From Davidsoniella eucalypti (Eukaryota > Ascomycota > Sordariomycetes > Microascales > Ceratocystidaceae): 60,663 nt of DNA. The position numbers were made by a program, and so were the translations under genes. The notes beneath the pieces are model-generated. The model did no database searches. It saw only the letters and a program-made list of their open reading frames with translations, and was not told the origin of the DNA. Position 1 is the first letter of the stretch. Each line of letters begins with the position of its first letter. Below, piece after piece: positions 35,924-49,605 of this stretch. The stretch is from positions 1 to 60,663 of the forward strand of contig RMBW01000145.1 in NCBI GenBank assembly GCA_004009845.1. The letters run 5' to 3'.

Positions 35924-38213
35924 TTAATCAATCTTAGCATTTGTTAGGCTGCGGACAGATGGGTTTCGGAGAACGTTAACCTGCGTCATAGCAGTAGCCT
36001 GGCGATATTTACTGGCTTTCCGCAACCGCTTGCGTGCAACCATGACAGGAACACTGCTCTTGGTGACAAGATAGTTGGAGAATGAGCCGAGGATAACACT
36101 GGGGAGAGAAAGAAAGACAGTTAGCATTTTTCTGGAATGGACAAAGGACACTGTAACTGATCGGACATGAGATATATACGTACCCTTTGATGGCACTACG
36201 ACCACGGCTGCCTAGAATCACCAGCTCCGGCTGGATCAGATCAATAACCTCCAGGATCACGTGCTTTGGGTTCTTGCAGTGCAACACCTCGATAAGAATG
36301 CGAACCTGCAGTTTTGTCTTGCGGAGTAGTTTGAGCACTCGTTCCGTAATCTCCTCTACAGCCCAGGTGCGCTCGGCAGGCAATTTCGTACGATCATTGC
36401 GTGCGGGTGACTGGTTACTATTGGACGAGGATGACTTGCCTTCCGGGCCGAGCAAGCCAGTCTCCTCGTCGACGCAGCAAATGGCTAGTAGTGTATCACC
36501 ATCACGCATAACGGTACCAATGGCCCATTCAAGCGCATGTGAAGACTCGCCACTGAGATCTGTAGCTACTAGATACTTGCGCGGCTTCTGGCCTTCCTCG
36601 ATGCAGGCTCGTGCGATTTTGGTGTAGTCACCGCGAGCAATCATACGCGTAGTACGCGCCGTCTCAACGGAGTCCATGATCGGGGTCATAGCAAATGCGA
36701 GACGCTGTGCCTGCTTAATGGTATCGAGCTGAGCTTCGTCTTCAGAATTGTTTGCCGAATCTACGGGGCGTGGACTTGGGCTGCGGTCAAAGCTAGTGGA
36801 TGGTGTAATGACCTTCTTTGACTTGCTAGGCTTCGAGTTGGCACCTGTAGGGTCTGTAAGTGTTATTTTAGGCTCTTCGAAGAGAGACCGGTACTTGTAG
36901 CCAGAAGCAGCCTGTGCCTGTGACATGGCCTTGACTTTTGATTCCTCAGAAATGCCTATCGATATTCAGTTAGCGAACGATCAAGTTTGCGATATTGCTA
37001 GGGAAATACCGGCTAGATACATACGTTCGGCTTCAACGGCGGCACTGAGACTCATCGGCTCCCGTACATCTGGTGGTGAGCCGTTGGGTGTGGGAGAGTC
37101 GAGGAGCGAGTTAACCGTCTGTGTATGTTTTGGAGGGCTAGCAGAGATAGCGCGATCCATGGTTCTACCACGGTGGTCTTCTTCGTCAGAAGACTCATCA
37201 GCGGCATCGTCATCATCACTGCTCTCCAATAGCTCGCCATCTGGGTCGTTGAAGCTCTTTTGCAATAGCCTGCCCTCGCCTTCTTCGGGGTCAATAGAGT
37301 TACGCTTCGAGCTGGGGGCTTCGACAACACCGGCCTTGGCTAGGTCATGATCTGTCATCCGGCGGTAAGCGTTCTTGAGGTCAATGTGCTGGCCATTACG
37401 CAGCACTGCGATATGTGACGGTAACTGTGAGTTCTTGTTACCGCCATTGCCTGGGTTGACGCCAGAGCTACTGCTGCTGCCAGCTACGGAGCTGGTGGTG
37501 CGCGAAGCCGGCAACAAACTCGTGTGAGGCGAAATACTACGTAGCGACAAACGGTTGTGTGGCGATCGCGACTGCATACGAGACGTCGACATGGCACGCG
37601 CGCGTTCGTTCTGGATAGGCTTTGGAATGGGGATCTGGCCCACGTCAATGCCACGCATGACGTCAGCCATGACGCCCATGCCCTTCTTACCGCCGGTGTT
37701 ACGCTTCACCAATGGAGGCCGCGAGCTGCCGGCCATGTAGATATTGCTGTACTGGTAGTCCGGGTTGAAGTTGCTGGGCTTGTTGGCAGGATTGGACGGG
37801 CGGTAGCCATGCGGGCTGTCGCTGCGGCGATTGGAGAAAGACGGCTCAATAGGCGAGATGGGCTTGGTAGAACCATGGCTTGTTCGGGGCGAAAGCGGCG
37901 GCAGCTCGACGTCCAGCATAGACCGCACAGGCTGCAGATTTCCCGAGGGGGGCGCACTATCGATATCGAGCATGCTGCGAACCGGCGCATGCTGGCTACG
38001 GCTCGGGCTACGCGTAGAGCCAGGGCGCGGCGACTCCCAGCCGTCAATATGACTGTTGCGTGTCGGCGTAAACGGAGACTCGGAGCGGATACTAGATGCG
38101 GCACCCGAGCGAGACGACTTGTGCTTCGGGCCCTCGAGAATGGCAAGCACCATGTTGGCCTCTTCGGCCATAGAGCTCTCCATGCTCATGGGGTGTTGCG
38201 AGTTGCCAGACAT
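35924..38213 (-). CDS. Universal stress protein (UspA-domain) with long disordered N-terminus
   Basis: Exons are complement of 37010-38213, 36184-36955 and 35924-36098, 716 residues. The open frame extends to a TTG at 38258, but the first ATG is at 38213 (MSGNSQHPMSME). Residues 1-~430 are low complexity, rich in Ser/Pro/Arg, with two near-identical blocks built on PVRSML. The Usp domain begins at KYLVATDLSGESSHALEWAIG and ends with the ATP-binding loop ILGSRGRSAIKG followed, after the intron, by VILGSFSNYLVTKSSVPVMV. The G-2x-G-9x-G(S/T) pattern typical of ATP-binding Usp proteins is present. Fungal members of this architecture are linked to stress responses, but their exact role is not known. 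The acidic segment SSDDDDAADESSDEEDH and many SP/RS sites suggest phosphorylation. Confidence 0.92.
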
Positions 38214-40130
38214 GGCAGTGGTGGCGATGACAGGCAGGAGGTCTTGATTGAGGGTCAAAGAGGTTGCGTCTAGGGCGGCAGATTTCAGTCTTTCGATTCT
38301 AGTCTTTGATTCTAGCCCTGTTTCTGTGCAGATTTCTGCAAGCAGGCGTGAAGATTTTCGTTATTAAAAAAAGGGAGCAAATGAGCTCTAGAGTGTTCTA
38401 CAGTCTTGGTTCGATTGAGAGAAAGATATATAGAGGAAAAATAGAAGGGTTCAAAAGAAAGGGATGATAAAGTTTGGCGGATAGTCGATGAAACGAAGTT
38501 GGTTAAAGATAGAATCCTGGTTGCGATATTTGAAAAAACCAACCAGGCAGATAATGCTATGCTTTAGAGATGTTGGAAGAAGCTGAGCCGGTGAAAATGG
38601 GAATAAAGAAACAATGAAGAAACAAAAGAAGTAGATCTCTACGGAAAATCAGGGAATATCCAATTAATTAATACTTGTGAAGAAGGCTAAAAGCGTAGCT
38701 GCTAGAAAAAAAAGCCGAGGGGGAAAAGGCCCCAAAAATTCCAAGTCTTGGCTTTGCAAGGCTGCTTGTTTGGCCTGCTTGTTGGCGGTAACTGCTTTGC
38801 GTGATCTACCTACACCACTCCGTAGCTGCCATCGCATATCGCATCAACAGCAACATAACGCTAGGCTAGCTTTACAAGTTAAAGCTAGCCCATTTCGATC
38901 AATGTCTCTATCCACGTCTTGGCGCTTGTTGACGTTCTTGTTCTTAGTCGCATTGCTATCAAGTGGCGGAGTAAGGGAAGCATTATCTATCATTGTTTTT
39001 TACACTAGACAACTAAGATAGACCCCTCATTCTAGCAAAAACACCACCCACTACATTTCAACGGACTGCAACAATCATCACACAAGTAATTACGTTGTTC
39101 AAACCCTGCTGTTTCTTGCTTGCGTTTGTTCAATCCAAACGCGCTCTTTTTGCCGTTACACATAGTAAAAAAATCGTTCGATTTATGTGTCGATAGTTAG
39201 CGATATTTTACCTACCGCTCAAAAATGACAGAATGAAGAACACGTGATGGTATATGTATTTTTCTTTCATGTAATTGCTCCTTATGATTTATGACTCTGT
39301 CATTCTCATTAATACTTGAAGTTTTTTATGGTTCTCGTTTCTCTTTATCTTAGTGATCATGTGAGCATCGAGAAACGCCAGGGGCCGCTGTTGCCAAAAA
39401 AATGAAGCCAAACGAAGAAAAGGATCCCGAAACTGCCTACAAACAAACCCTGTTCAAGAAACAAACTTCTTCGTCTCACTCTTGCTCAACCTACCTTCAT
39501 AAAACTTATGGGCTTTTTTTTCGGTCAAACACACATAGAAGCCTTTTTCTCCTTTTTTACCTTCCATCTTTATTTTCACTGATCTTGAGCATATTAAGGT
39601 GCTATCTAATATTATCTAAAAAGATGCCATATTATGTGTAGCGTAGTCTTCTTTGCTACTCGCTAATTATCTCCGTCAAGGGTAGATTGCATCCCGCCGA
39701 GAATAGCAACTACTCGCTTTCCTGTCGGTCAAAAAGTGGCGATTGCGGGGCTGTGAAGCGGTTCATTCCTTGGCATTGCACCGGCCCAGAAAAGATCTAG
39801 TCAGCATCGTAGTTTCTTTTTTAAATCCGGATGCGGTCAATGAAGAGGCAAATCCACTCATTCAACATGTAGGTAATTTAGCATAAGCGGTATACAATCT
39901 AATACGTACAACTCACGATTGATATGGGAGTGATACGTTCGGTATCTCAAAGTCTCTGTTGTACATGCAGTTGTAGTTTATACACCATCGAGATACGTAA
40001 TTATAATACAAATACATACGCCTATTTCTCTTACAGTCAAATACGCCTTGCTTTACCTACTCGGCGTATCCCTTCTCCATAAATAGTAATAATTAACCAC
40101 TCTCAGTAGTCCTACAGCTTTACACGGCCC
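38214..40130. other. Upstream of the Usp gene and 3' flank of uS7m
   Basis: 1.9 kb without a supported gene. The Usp promoter should lie at 38214-39300. ACACGTGAT at about 39239-39248 contains CACGTG. T-rich and A-rich runs occur around 39500-39570. Short plus-strand frames at 38677-39021 and 39402-39641 have no domain or family resemblance. Confidence 0.5.
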
Positions 40131-41443
40131 TTACACGATGATGCGGTGGCCCTTCTTGCCACCGTGGAAGGTGTTCAGGTTGGCACGAGCGACTGTGCCC
40201 GACTTGTGAACCTGCTGTCTTTTCTCCCACACGCTGCTTCTACCCTCGACTACTGCCACGAACTCTTCGGCCAGTCTAGTAGGGAAATCGTTGCGGCCAC
40301 TGCCACGAGACGGCTTCTTCTCCACCACATCGAGAATCCATTTAAATGCCGTCCGCCGTCTTTGCCGTACCTCCATGGGGAATGGGATGTCCAGTGCCTG
40401 ACCACCACCAGCAGCACCAGCCAAATGCCGAATCTTGATCAAAGGCGAAACTGAATCGATAGCAACCGTCATGTAAAGCACTGGATTGAGAGGGAGATGG
40501 GCCGGTGGAGGAGCACCGGGAATGAGCGGGTACCGAGGTGACAAAATCGGGGGTGGGGAGGTACGCAGAATGTTGAGCACACCAGCGAGTTGCTGTATAG
40601 GCCTGTTAGCGATATATATCCACCTTGTTGTAATAATGTGGTTCACTGCATATATCTTACTCTTTGGGCTCTACTGAGCTTGCCGTCTCGCATGAGCAGG
40701 CGGACAATCTGGTGAAGAACTGGGTGATAACGCTCCTTGAGTGCCGAGTTAGGCGGGAGTGGCAGTTCCGGCAGCGGGAACTTGTGTGTCGGCTTCTCGC
40801 TGTTGGTCTTGTTATTGTTGCCATCAGCAGCATTTTGTAGAGCTGTAAGTGCATCAACATTTTCAGTAGTAGGAGGTATATGACCTTCGTTGTATAGAAC
40901 TTCAAGTTGCTTATCGGTCAGGCCACCGGGAATGTTCTTGGATCCGGGTGAATTTCCCGTCATGCCATTCTGCATTCCCATTGCAGCGGCAATCATGGCT
41001 TCGTCAAACATAGCCTGGGCATCTGCTGTAGAGATTGGCTTCGCGGTTTCGGTATCTGTCTTCTATAAGCCGGGTCATGATAGATTTATTAGCTATGTGC
41101 AACTATGATTTGTTTAGGTCCTTGACTAGGTGAAGAAACCAATTCGACAAACTCTATGCCACCTGGTCTTGCGCCGTATTTTATATAAGTTATAAAACAC
41201 CGAGTTCAATGTTCGTACCTTTTGGAGGGAGCCTTGGTTCATAGAACCTAGGCGGGAGTTCTTGACCGGTTCGCCAGTCGCAGGGTCGATCGGCAGTTGG
41301 GAATCGGGGTTCTGCGGTGAATCGCTAGCAAAGCGCCGCTGTGTCGTTATTCTCATAATGGCCGCTTCATTTTGGCAAGCCATTGGCCGAGACCGCAGAG
41401 CAATCTTGCAGCACGCGCCCCAGATGTTCGTTCTGGACGCCAT
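40131..41443 (-). CDS. Mitochondrial small-subunit ribosomal protein uS7m
   Basis: Exons are complement of 41219-41443, 40661-41062 and 40131-40592, 362 residues. The N-terminus (MASRTNIWGACCKIALRSRP) is basic and free of acidic residues, as a mitochondrial presequence should be. The S7 fold starts around residue 175 with HPVLHQIVRLLMRDGKLSRAQR and continues across the second intron with QLAGVLNILRTSPPP. It ends with RRRTAFKWILDVV and a basic C-terminus (FHGGKKGHRIIV). uS7 binds the 3' domain of small-subunit rRNA and starts assembly of the head. Both junctions preserve conserved motifs. The extended linker (residues 30-170) is typical of fungal Rsm7 orthologues. Confidence 0.93.
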
Positions 41444-44400
41444 TATGCGCTTAAGACTTCAGGTAGGCAATAGTAAAGCAGGGCCAATTGGCCAGTGTTC
41501 GACTAGTAATTCTGTAAAAGCTAGCTGAAGAGTCGTATTGAAGAGCGTGGCTTGCTAGAGGTCGAATCCCACGGCTTAATTTTCAGTTCCCTGTCGAGAT
41601 CGCCGCCGTCGAAGCCTGGATTGTAGTCTATTTTCCCACTTCGTGATACTCCAAACCTGCAAAATTTGGGCGGTCGCACAGTGAGGCTGCGCCACAAAAA
41701 TAACGCCACAGTGAATATTCATAGCTAAGCTTAAAGTGGCTAAACAAACTTATCAATCAAAATTGAGACCCGCTATTACGGTGCTTCCTAAAGATAGGAT
41801 CACGATCCACAACTTGGACTTCAAGTTGATGAAGAAGGCGATGCTGTTAGTCATGCAACAAAATTCAAGCATTCATCAACGCCTCTATCAAGATATCATC
41901 TAACGCAGCCCAATCAAGCATCGCCCGGCAAGATCTTGAAACGCAGCTCAAGACCAGCATGGGAGTAGCTCCAAGGGCCCTTACTTCTATTGACGATATA
42001 CCTCAAACACGTTTCGAACTCCTCCAATTCTACGTACATATATGTGTATAATGTATGTACATATATGTGATGTACATACTTCAACCGCAGAGCCACCAAG
42101 TAGCCCACGCTCGCGCTCTCTTGTGGGCCTATTCGACCTCTATTCAGCGAGCCGGTGGAATGTTCTCTAGGGTGTTCTTTTCTGTAACGTCAAACGCGGA
42201 CTGCCCGGTAATCCACATGTTTCCCTCGGCAACCTGTTTGATCGCCCGAGAGTCTTGTGGCCTGCTATTGATAAGTTAGTTGTCTGTTGCGACGCTAACC
42301 TACACCCTCCCCCCTATCCCCTAGTCACTAACCCATCCATCTGGCCCAAGTCCAACTTCTGGAACTCTCAAGAACGGTAATCAGAACGTCAAGGATATAG
42401 CTCGATTAGGAGAAAGAGCCTTCAACTACATATCATGGTTGACAAGACACGCGCCCTGGCAATACCTCGCTTCAAGTAGTGCTTTTTCTTGTCTTCTTAT
42501 TTTTTTTTCTCCGACGACGTCTTGCGGCCGACGTGGTCTTCTTAGCAGCCCGAGCACTCGTTTCAGGAAGCTTTGAACTCTTTGACATTTTGCTGATCTT
42601 TTTTCTTTTCTTTGCTGTCCGCCTTTCGACGGCTTCTGCGCAAGCTTCTACGTGATTTCTGCATTAGGTGCCTCGCTGCCACCCTACAAATTAAAGCCAA
42701 AGCTAAAGAGAGACGAAGGATACACAAACGCACATGAGCCACAGTCTATCTGGTCATAAATACGACTCTACTTTTGAACTGTTGCTATGTACTCATTTCT
42801 GAACGAGGCTACTCACGTGCAACGTAATTAGCATGTCTACTCAATTCTACCAGGAACACAACCCCTGGCAATAAAGTGGACGTCAACATGCTTCTACAAC
42901 TTGTTCCAGAAGGTTTCCACTCCAGCTCGGACTTCATTAAAGTGAATAGCTATATCGTCCTGCCCTTCAATATCATATCCCACTATTCACTCGTCATTTC
43001 CGCTGTGGTGGGCGGGCCCCCACCAAGGCACAGAGAAAACCAGCCCACCAAGGTGAAGGCGAGAGCTTCAGGCCCTCGGGCCTCTTGGATTCAGTTTCCT
43101 ACTACTGTATAGCCGGTTTGCACGAACAAGCTAATATAGATAGATACCTAAAGTTCTCACTAGCATCAAATCCACGATGCTACTAACTAGCGAGACCGCA
43201 AAGCAGGATTAGGTTTACTATATCATAGTAGCTCTTTGGCAATTAGAGAAAACCACACAGAATCATGAACATAGCTTTCTTCTGTTTCGCCGAGCCTACT
43301 GAAAAGGAAAATGCAGCGGCAAAGCACGCGATAATGGCCTACGACACGCTGTGCACTTACCGCTTTGTGGCGGCCTGATAATGAGACCAGCTAACTATCC
43401 ACTCGCCATGTTTCCTCCCATATAATTGCAGTATAAACCCATAGTCAACAGGAACAACAGTAGCAACAATAGCAACAGCAAATACGCTAGCTAGTCATAC
43501 GGGAGTCACCCGATGTGGCGCATGACGGTAAACCATTGTTCTCCACGGTGGCTTGACTCTATCTTTACTGGATATAGTGCTAAACCTACTTTGTTTTCAA
43601 TGCAGGGAGCATCGCAACCATTATGTCTTGTCTCCCTTCTCTCCCTTATCACTACGATTAAAGTTCCTAGTGTCTAGCCCCTAGTCATCCATGGACTCTT
43701 AATACCCTGGCTTCAAGTAAGTACCAAGAGTCTGCCCTCGTGGAATATGCAACTAGGTAAGGCTATAGTCATGCCTTGATCTTCCCATGCGCTATCTTGA
43801 ATTAGCAAACCATGGTGTTCAGGCCTTTCTTTCTTCTAGTCTTGTCTAAAATTTACAGCCCATGACAGCATCACATGCATTCAAGTTTTTGGCGTTAAGT
43901 TCCGTGATGATCTACATATGCAGTAGGAAAAACATGTAGCCAATATGCATGATATATCTCGTTATATCATTTGGTCTAAATGTGTGCCTATATATGAGAT
44001 CAGGCATGAGCCATAGGGAGTCAAATCATAAGTGAGTCTCGTACGCCCGATATCTCAAATATGGACAACGTATCCATTACAGTCATCTTTCCACCAGTAA
44101 CGCTCAAGGCAATACAAAGTTATTATACACATCCGGTAGTAGGGTGTATTGTGTATTAATAGAACAGACCTATATGTTGCAGTGTAAGCTAGAATGCTAC
44201 TGTTTGTGCCTGAATATCACAGCGTCAACATCCAGTCATACATTAAATGATATGTACCACACATGCCATTACTACGATCAATCCCCCCATCTTCGAGATA
44301 GACCCTGATACAGCCTACATCTGCCGTGATATATCCCTCTATGGGAATACATATGTAGGTATGTATGTTACTAGGAGATACGGCAACAAACCCAAGCCCT

Positions 44401-45500
44401 TCGCCATAGCGTTGAACCACCTTATACGGCAAAAGTTTCCCAACACTACTTCACAACAACAACATGAAGTGGTGTCCGACTTCCCAGTTCCATTCAATAG
44501 CACCTCAATGTCCTTTGTGCAAAAATAAGGTCCCATGCTTTCAAGCGGGGCCAATGGATGAGTCCCTCCGTTATATAATATATGCATCATTTGTCATTGT
44601 AAATCATCTTAGGTCTCGTTTCCATAACCAAAACAAGCAATCCCCTAGGCGGGAAGGTCAAAGACTCTAACTCTCTTTTGATCTTTTCTCGGCACATCGA
44701 TCGCCGTTTAGCCATGTTTCTATATACGGGCAGCTAGTATTGATTGTTCTATATCTTCCCAACTCTTCTTTTCCTTTTTGTCTTTGTACAGTATCAACCA
44801 AATATCAACCGCTCTTCTCTTTTTTTCCGCTATAGGAATAGGCTTCAATCAAGATATACATGTAGATCGAGGGTGTATACGTAGTATTCATCCCCTTATG
44901 CATATTCCTGGTGCTTTTCCGTCTAGAATCTCAACCTCACAATATGTGAAACAAAAGGTTGTTAATTATGGAAATCCGGGGTTCGTTTCAGTATTTGTCG
45001 TGACGCCAAGCAACCAGAACAAAAGGCCTTGCTCGAGTCCATCTAGATCTTAGCTTACTCTGGCCTCTTTTGTAATCATAAAATAAGTAGAAGTAAACAC
45101 TCCAAATATCTTACATAGATGTACATGTATACGAGTCTCGTGAGTAGGGTCACAGCAGACGATATATTCGGTATCTGGTTGGTAGAGCGAACCAGGTCAC
45201 GCTAAAGTTTGGTTGTATCCTTATGGGAAAGTTCAACATTTGTCTTGACATCTATTAATCAATATTCGTGTTGATCTATATTGTGACATAATCTTTATCA
45301 TGGAGACTATATGTGTATTTTCGATCTTAGGGTTACCGGGAAGATCATTCCCACACATTCGAATCAAGACATCATTTTGCAACACCTTGCTAGCTTTAAT
45401 TTTCTAGCGTTGTGTTCAGGAGATGTCTAAATGGTTCTTGTCTAGCTCAATATTAGAGGTGATAGAAGTTTCCGACGTAGCAACAATGATTCATACTTAC
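41444..45500. other. Gene desert, first part
   Basis: No supported gene. The stretch next to 41443 holds the uS7m promoter. A 13-bp direct repeat GTACATATATGTG occurs at 42034-42046 and 42057-42069. The frame at 42876-43112 begins at GTG and looks like no protein. Scattered ATATATG palindromes and stop-rich frames on both strands suggest non-coding or decayed sequence, but no repeat family could be recognised. Confidence 0.45.
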
Positions 45501-48500
45501 CTCTGATTCCAGAGCCAATAAGTAGGGAAAAAAGGTCCGCGACATGCTTCATCGACCTACAATGGAACCATGTCACTGGCAGTTTTGGAACTACCACTTA
45601 GTAAGTTGTCCAGGGTTAGAACAAGGGAAATACTAAAGGGGCGTGTCGTTACAATAAAGAACACAGAACACAGTACTTAGCACTAAGCAGGACTACATGT
45701 ACCAATTTGTTCTACATGTATATGTAACTTGGAAATGCTCCTGAGCACAACCGTGGATTTTAAGTTTCTGAGCCAGGAGAGGATCGTAGACTAGATCACA
45801 TCTAGAGAGAGGGATGATTACTAACATTAGGGAGATGAGTTGTGTTGATGAGAGAGTTTTGTTTATGTGTCAAAACAGTCTGCGTGAGAAGGATATCCTT
45901 TTTCCCTTTCACTTCGAGAATTCAACACCTTAATAATACAATGAGTGGCTCGAACGAATCCTTCGCGGCTCTTAGGTAGATGCCTGCCGATCTCCAAGAT
46001 TTTCTCTCTCATCAACAAATTGATGAGAGAAGAGAAGCTGTGTCCAGAATAGATACTTTTATAGTTGAAATGGCTCTAAAATCAAGTTTAGCTGTTAAAC
46101 CCTGGAGATTTTCATGAGCTAAAATGGTTAACCATGCTTCACGACTGTTTAAGCGAAGGGTTGAGGACTGATATATGTATGTATATATTTATGTATACAT
46201 CTTCATGTACATATGGTGAGAATTCCTTTGAACGCATGTCCCTAGTTATTTGAAGAAAAGAGAGGGAAACAATACTTGGCATCATCCTTTGCTCAGGCAC
46301 ATACTACTGTACAATTTCCCCCAAAAATCTAGATTTACGGAGATGAAGGAATAGAAGAAAAGAAAAGAATAGGGCCGGTTCGTTCGAACCAAGGTATCAT
46401 GAAGGCCGAAGGAAGAAAAGCCGGTTGGCTGTTAAGCTATTACTTCTAGAATTAAACAGAAACAAAAGAACGTTGGACAAGAAACGATAAAATAAAAATA
46501 AAAGTCCGTCCAACCTCAGTCCACTTCTTGGGACGTGTCTGAGCTAAGAGAATTTTATGTTTCATGGCCCTGGCCCGCGAATAGAATGCATTTGCGAAGT
46601 GTCTGTGTGTTTGGGCTGAGTTGTTCTTTTCTACCTTCACCATTTCTTTGATATTATTTTAATCTAATATAAGACCAGAAGTGAACCCGGTGTAAGAAAC
46701 AGCGTTACATCCTTTTTTGAATATTCTAAAGGCTTCCAGAACACATGAGACAGGTGGATCACGACCAATGCACAAGAATAAATTGTCTAGCCATGTGTTG
46801 ATAAATGCCATTGAATAACTACGCTCGTTCTTCTTTATATATACATACTAAACAGATACTAGTATGTAACGGAAGTCTTCAATACCTCTATACTGGAAGG
46901 TCAAGTGCAAATTATATTGTATATACCGTTGCCGGTGTTTTGAACGGCCGATGTTGAGGCGATTCGGCTTTATATCATCGGTTGCAGAAACTAACCTATG
47001 TGCTGGCATGAAAGTATCGAATAGTTCTATGCTTATTGAGTCGTAAGTGGAGTCTACATGAAAAAGAACACTGGCTTGAAGCAAAACAAGCCAAGCTCGT
47101 TCATGTATCACAGTGAGACCAAGAGCTTGTCAGTGTTAGCTGTTATTAAGATTTCCTTTTATCTTAAAATCAGATGTGTTAGTGATAAGCTCTGCGTTGT
47201 TCTTGACATATGAGCTGAGGCCCGATTGAAAGTAGAAAATTGACCAAAACCGGACTATTTATATTCTAATCGACTCTTCATGGTGTGCAGGAATCGACGT
47301 TATCCGAGCTTTGTTGTACATTTTAGCTATTTCCGAGTGATGAATTCGTGGCCTTCCTCTAGGATGGACCTACTACAACAGAAGCATGATATAGTAGTTA
47401 CGATCACTATGTATAAAACTAGTGCCTGAAATCTTATCAGGGACAAGTGCATATATTATCTCGCCTGTCCCTGTACAGTGATGTAAGATGGTAATTAAAC
47501 AACCTTAAGTATCAAAAATCATACCACACTCAAATGTCGGCCATACTTCAAATGGGTTCAAAGTATTTTGGATCAAATGCAGTAACCACTGTAACTGCAG
47601 ATAACGCGGCTCTTTCTTGATAATTCCACCCGATGATGGTCATGTATAATTTGAAGCGATTGGTACTTTCGGCGCAAACGATGCTTACTTTTACTAGCGA
47701 GATGCATGATTCTATCAAGCTAAAAGTAGATATAATATGCTCAAGGGTGCATATCTACTTATCTATACTTCTCATAGCCCTTCACAAAGGGCTATAGCTG
47801 ACCTTGTCTTAAGAACGGGAAAGACCAAGACATGTAATCAAAATGTTCAGAGGGATGAAAAGTCAGACGGAAGATAAATGGGACGAAAGGGCAAAAAAAA
47901 AAGACTGGTTTCTCATGATTATTCAAAATGGGATATGACGCCTAAAACCTCATAATTTCGACCCCGAAAAAAAGAAAGCATAAATAATTTGCACATATCA
48001 ACGATTATCTCCTGACTTCCACATATATTGTGATAATAATGGCGTATCAGCGATAGGGAAACAGCCAAAAAAGAAAACAATGATACCAAAACATAAACAA
48101 TTTGTGATTACCCGTTAACGGTCTAGCCTTAGACTAGAAGGGGCCCGCAAGAGAAAGACAAAAAGGGTCCCTGAAACGATGTGGATGACGCGAGGGTAGA
48201 AGATGAGGGGAATCGAAGGAGGATACAAGTGCAAAATCTATTTCATTCCATCTACTTGAGGCTGAAAAAAAGCAACTAGTGGGTTCTGAATAGCAGAAAC
48301 GTCCTTGTCGTTTGTTGTTACAAATACTGGATTTACTAGTGGATGTGATATCTAGGCCAGACAGGTGTTTTCGTGTATAATTTTCGTTTTTAGAATTTAA
48401 TCAACAAGCTGATTCATATTCCTTTTGTTGTTCATCTTCGTTTATGGCTGACTAGCCAACGAAACGCAAGATACAAAAAGCAAGCAAGAAAAAAAGAAAG

Positions 48501-49605
48501 AAAAAAGTCAACAAAGTATAGCCCCTCTTTCCTAGCTACTTCCGAACCATCAAATCAAACGATGATGCATGGTTGGGTTTCAATCGGTACAGGCTCATCA
48601 ATGCGTTGGTGAGCAAGGAATATTAAGGCAGAATTATCATCCATAGAATGCGCGAGAGAAGACAAAAACAAGGTGATACATGTGGATGTGATTGCTTCAG
48701 GCCTGAAAATAAAGAAAAGATAGGAAGAAAAAGGGAAAAAAAAAACATAGGGGTTTTGTTGTTTGTTGTGTTATTTATCTTGGGGTGACGTTGGAAGATT
48801 AAGTACGAACACAAGGAAAAAGAAGGCACGCTCTGGACTCGGACTCGTAAGAAAGGCAAGAAGACAACTGAGTCAAGACAATGGAAGGTAATTGCCTTGA
48901 GAGGAGACACATGGGACAAAATGCCGACATCATAGCACTATAACTTATATGATGCATAGTTGTACAATGGAGAGTATTATGAAATAAAGCCTATCAATAT
49001 ACTTGCATTTTGTATTGTAGAGATGAACCAAGGCAGAAATACTAGTAGTAATAGAACAGCAATATCCCATAGATGAGAAACAGGGAAAATAATTGCGCAC
49101 CGCGATGAGAAGCCGATCAAAGAAAAATAAAACAAAAAAGAGCAAGATAGTAAACAATGATGTCCCGGGTCCATAATCCATCCATCCCTCCAGTCCCAAA
49201 ATGCAAAAAAGCAATAGTAATGACGAAAATGTTTAAACAAAGAAAATCAAACTCCCATGAACACCGTTTCCAGTTCTGGTCTAGGAGGCATCAACTCGAA
49301 AATGAAAAACCAAAAAAAGACAAAAAAGACAAAAAAAAAGTCGGACGTCCGTCGTAAACAAACGTATCCGGTATGCTAGGGAGGGCATGATCTGAGCCGT
49401 GATGATGTGTAGTTGTAGAAGATGTCGTTGTGGTCGAGGTAAATAGTTGGAAAGCGACCATTGGTCGTCGTGATATGTCGTTGACATGGAATCAAAGGCC
49501 CAACCTGCGGGATCTTTGTGATTTGCTGAAAAGCATGAATGTTGTTGCTATGATTTCTAGTAGCTAGTAGCTGCCAGATATAAGAACAGCCACTTGGGTC
49601 TTCAC
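45501..49605. other. Gene desert, second part
   Basis: All six frames are broken into short pieces with no domain. From about 47880 to 49360 the plus strand is A-rich with many AAAGAAAAA runs, giving Phe/Leu-rich minus-strand frames (48623-48919, 48945-49240) that are artefacts of composition. An inverted repeat TCATCAACAAATTGATGA sits at 46011-46028. The final ~250 bases are probably the 3' UTR of the small dsRBD gene. Confidence 0.45.

Noticed and set aside
38214..38258. Extension of the Usp protein to 38258
   Set aside because: The frame there opens with TTG; the first ATG is at 38213.
37557..38273. 238-codon plus-strand frame opposite the Usp gene
   Set aside because: Arg/Ala-rich shadow of a low-complexity coding region.
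45175..45230. tRNA-like segment TGGTTGGTAGAGCGAACC
   Set aside because: Resembles an A-box, but no cloverleaf or TTCGA arm can be folded from the following bases.
48623..49240. Phe/Leu-rich minus-strand frames that look like membrane proteins
   Set aside because: They are translations of A-rich DNA and lack conserved motifs.
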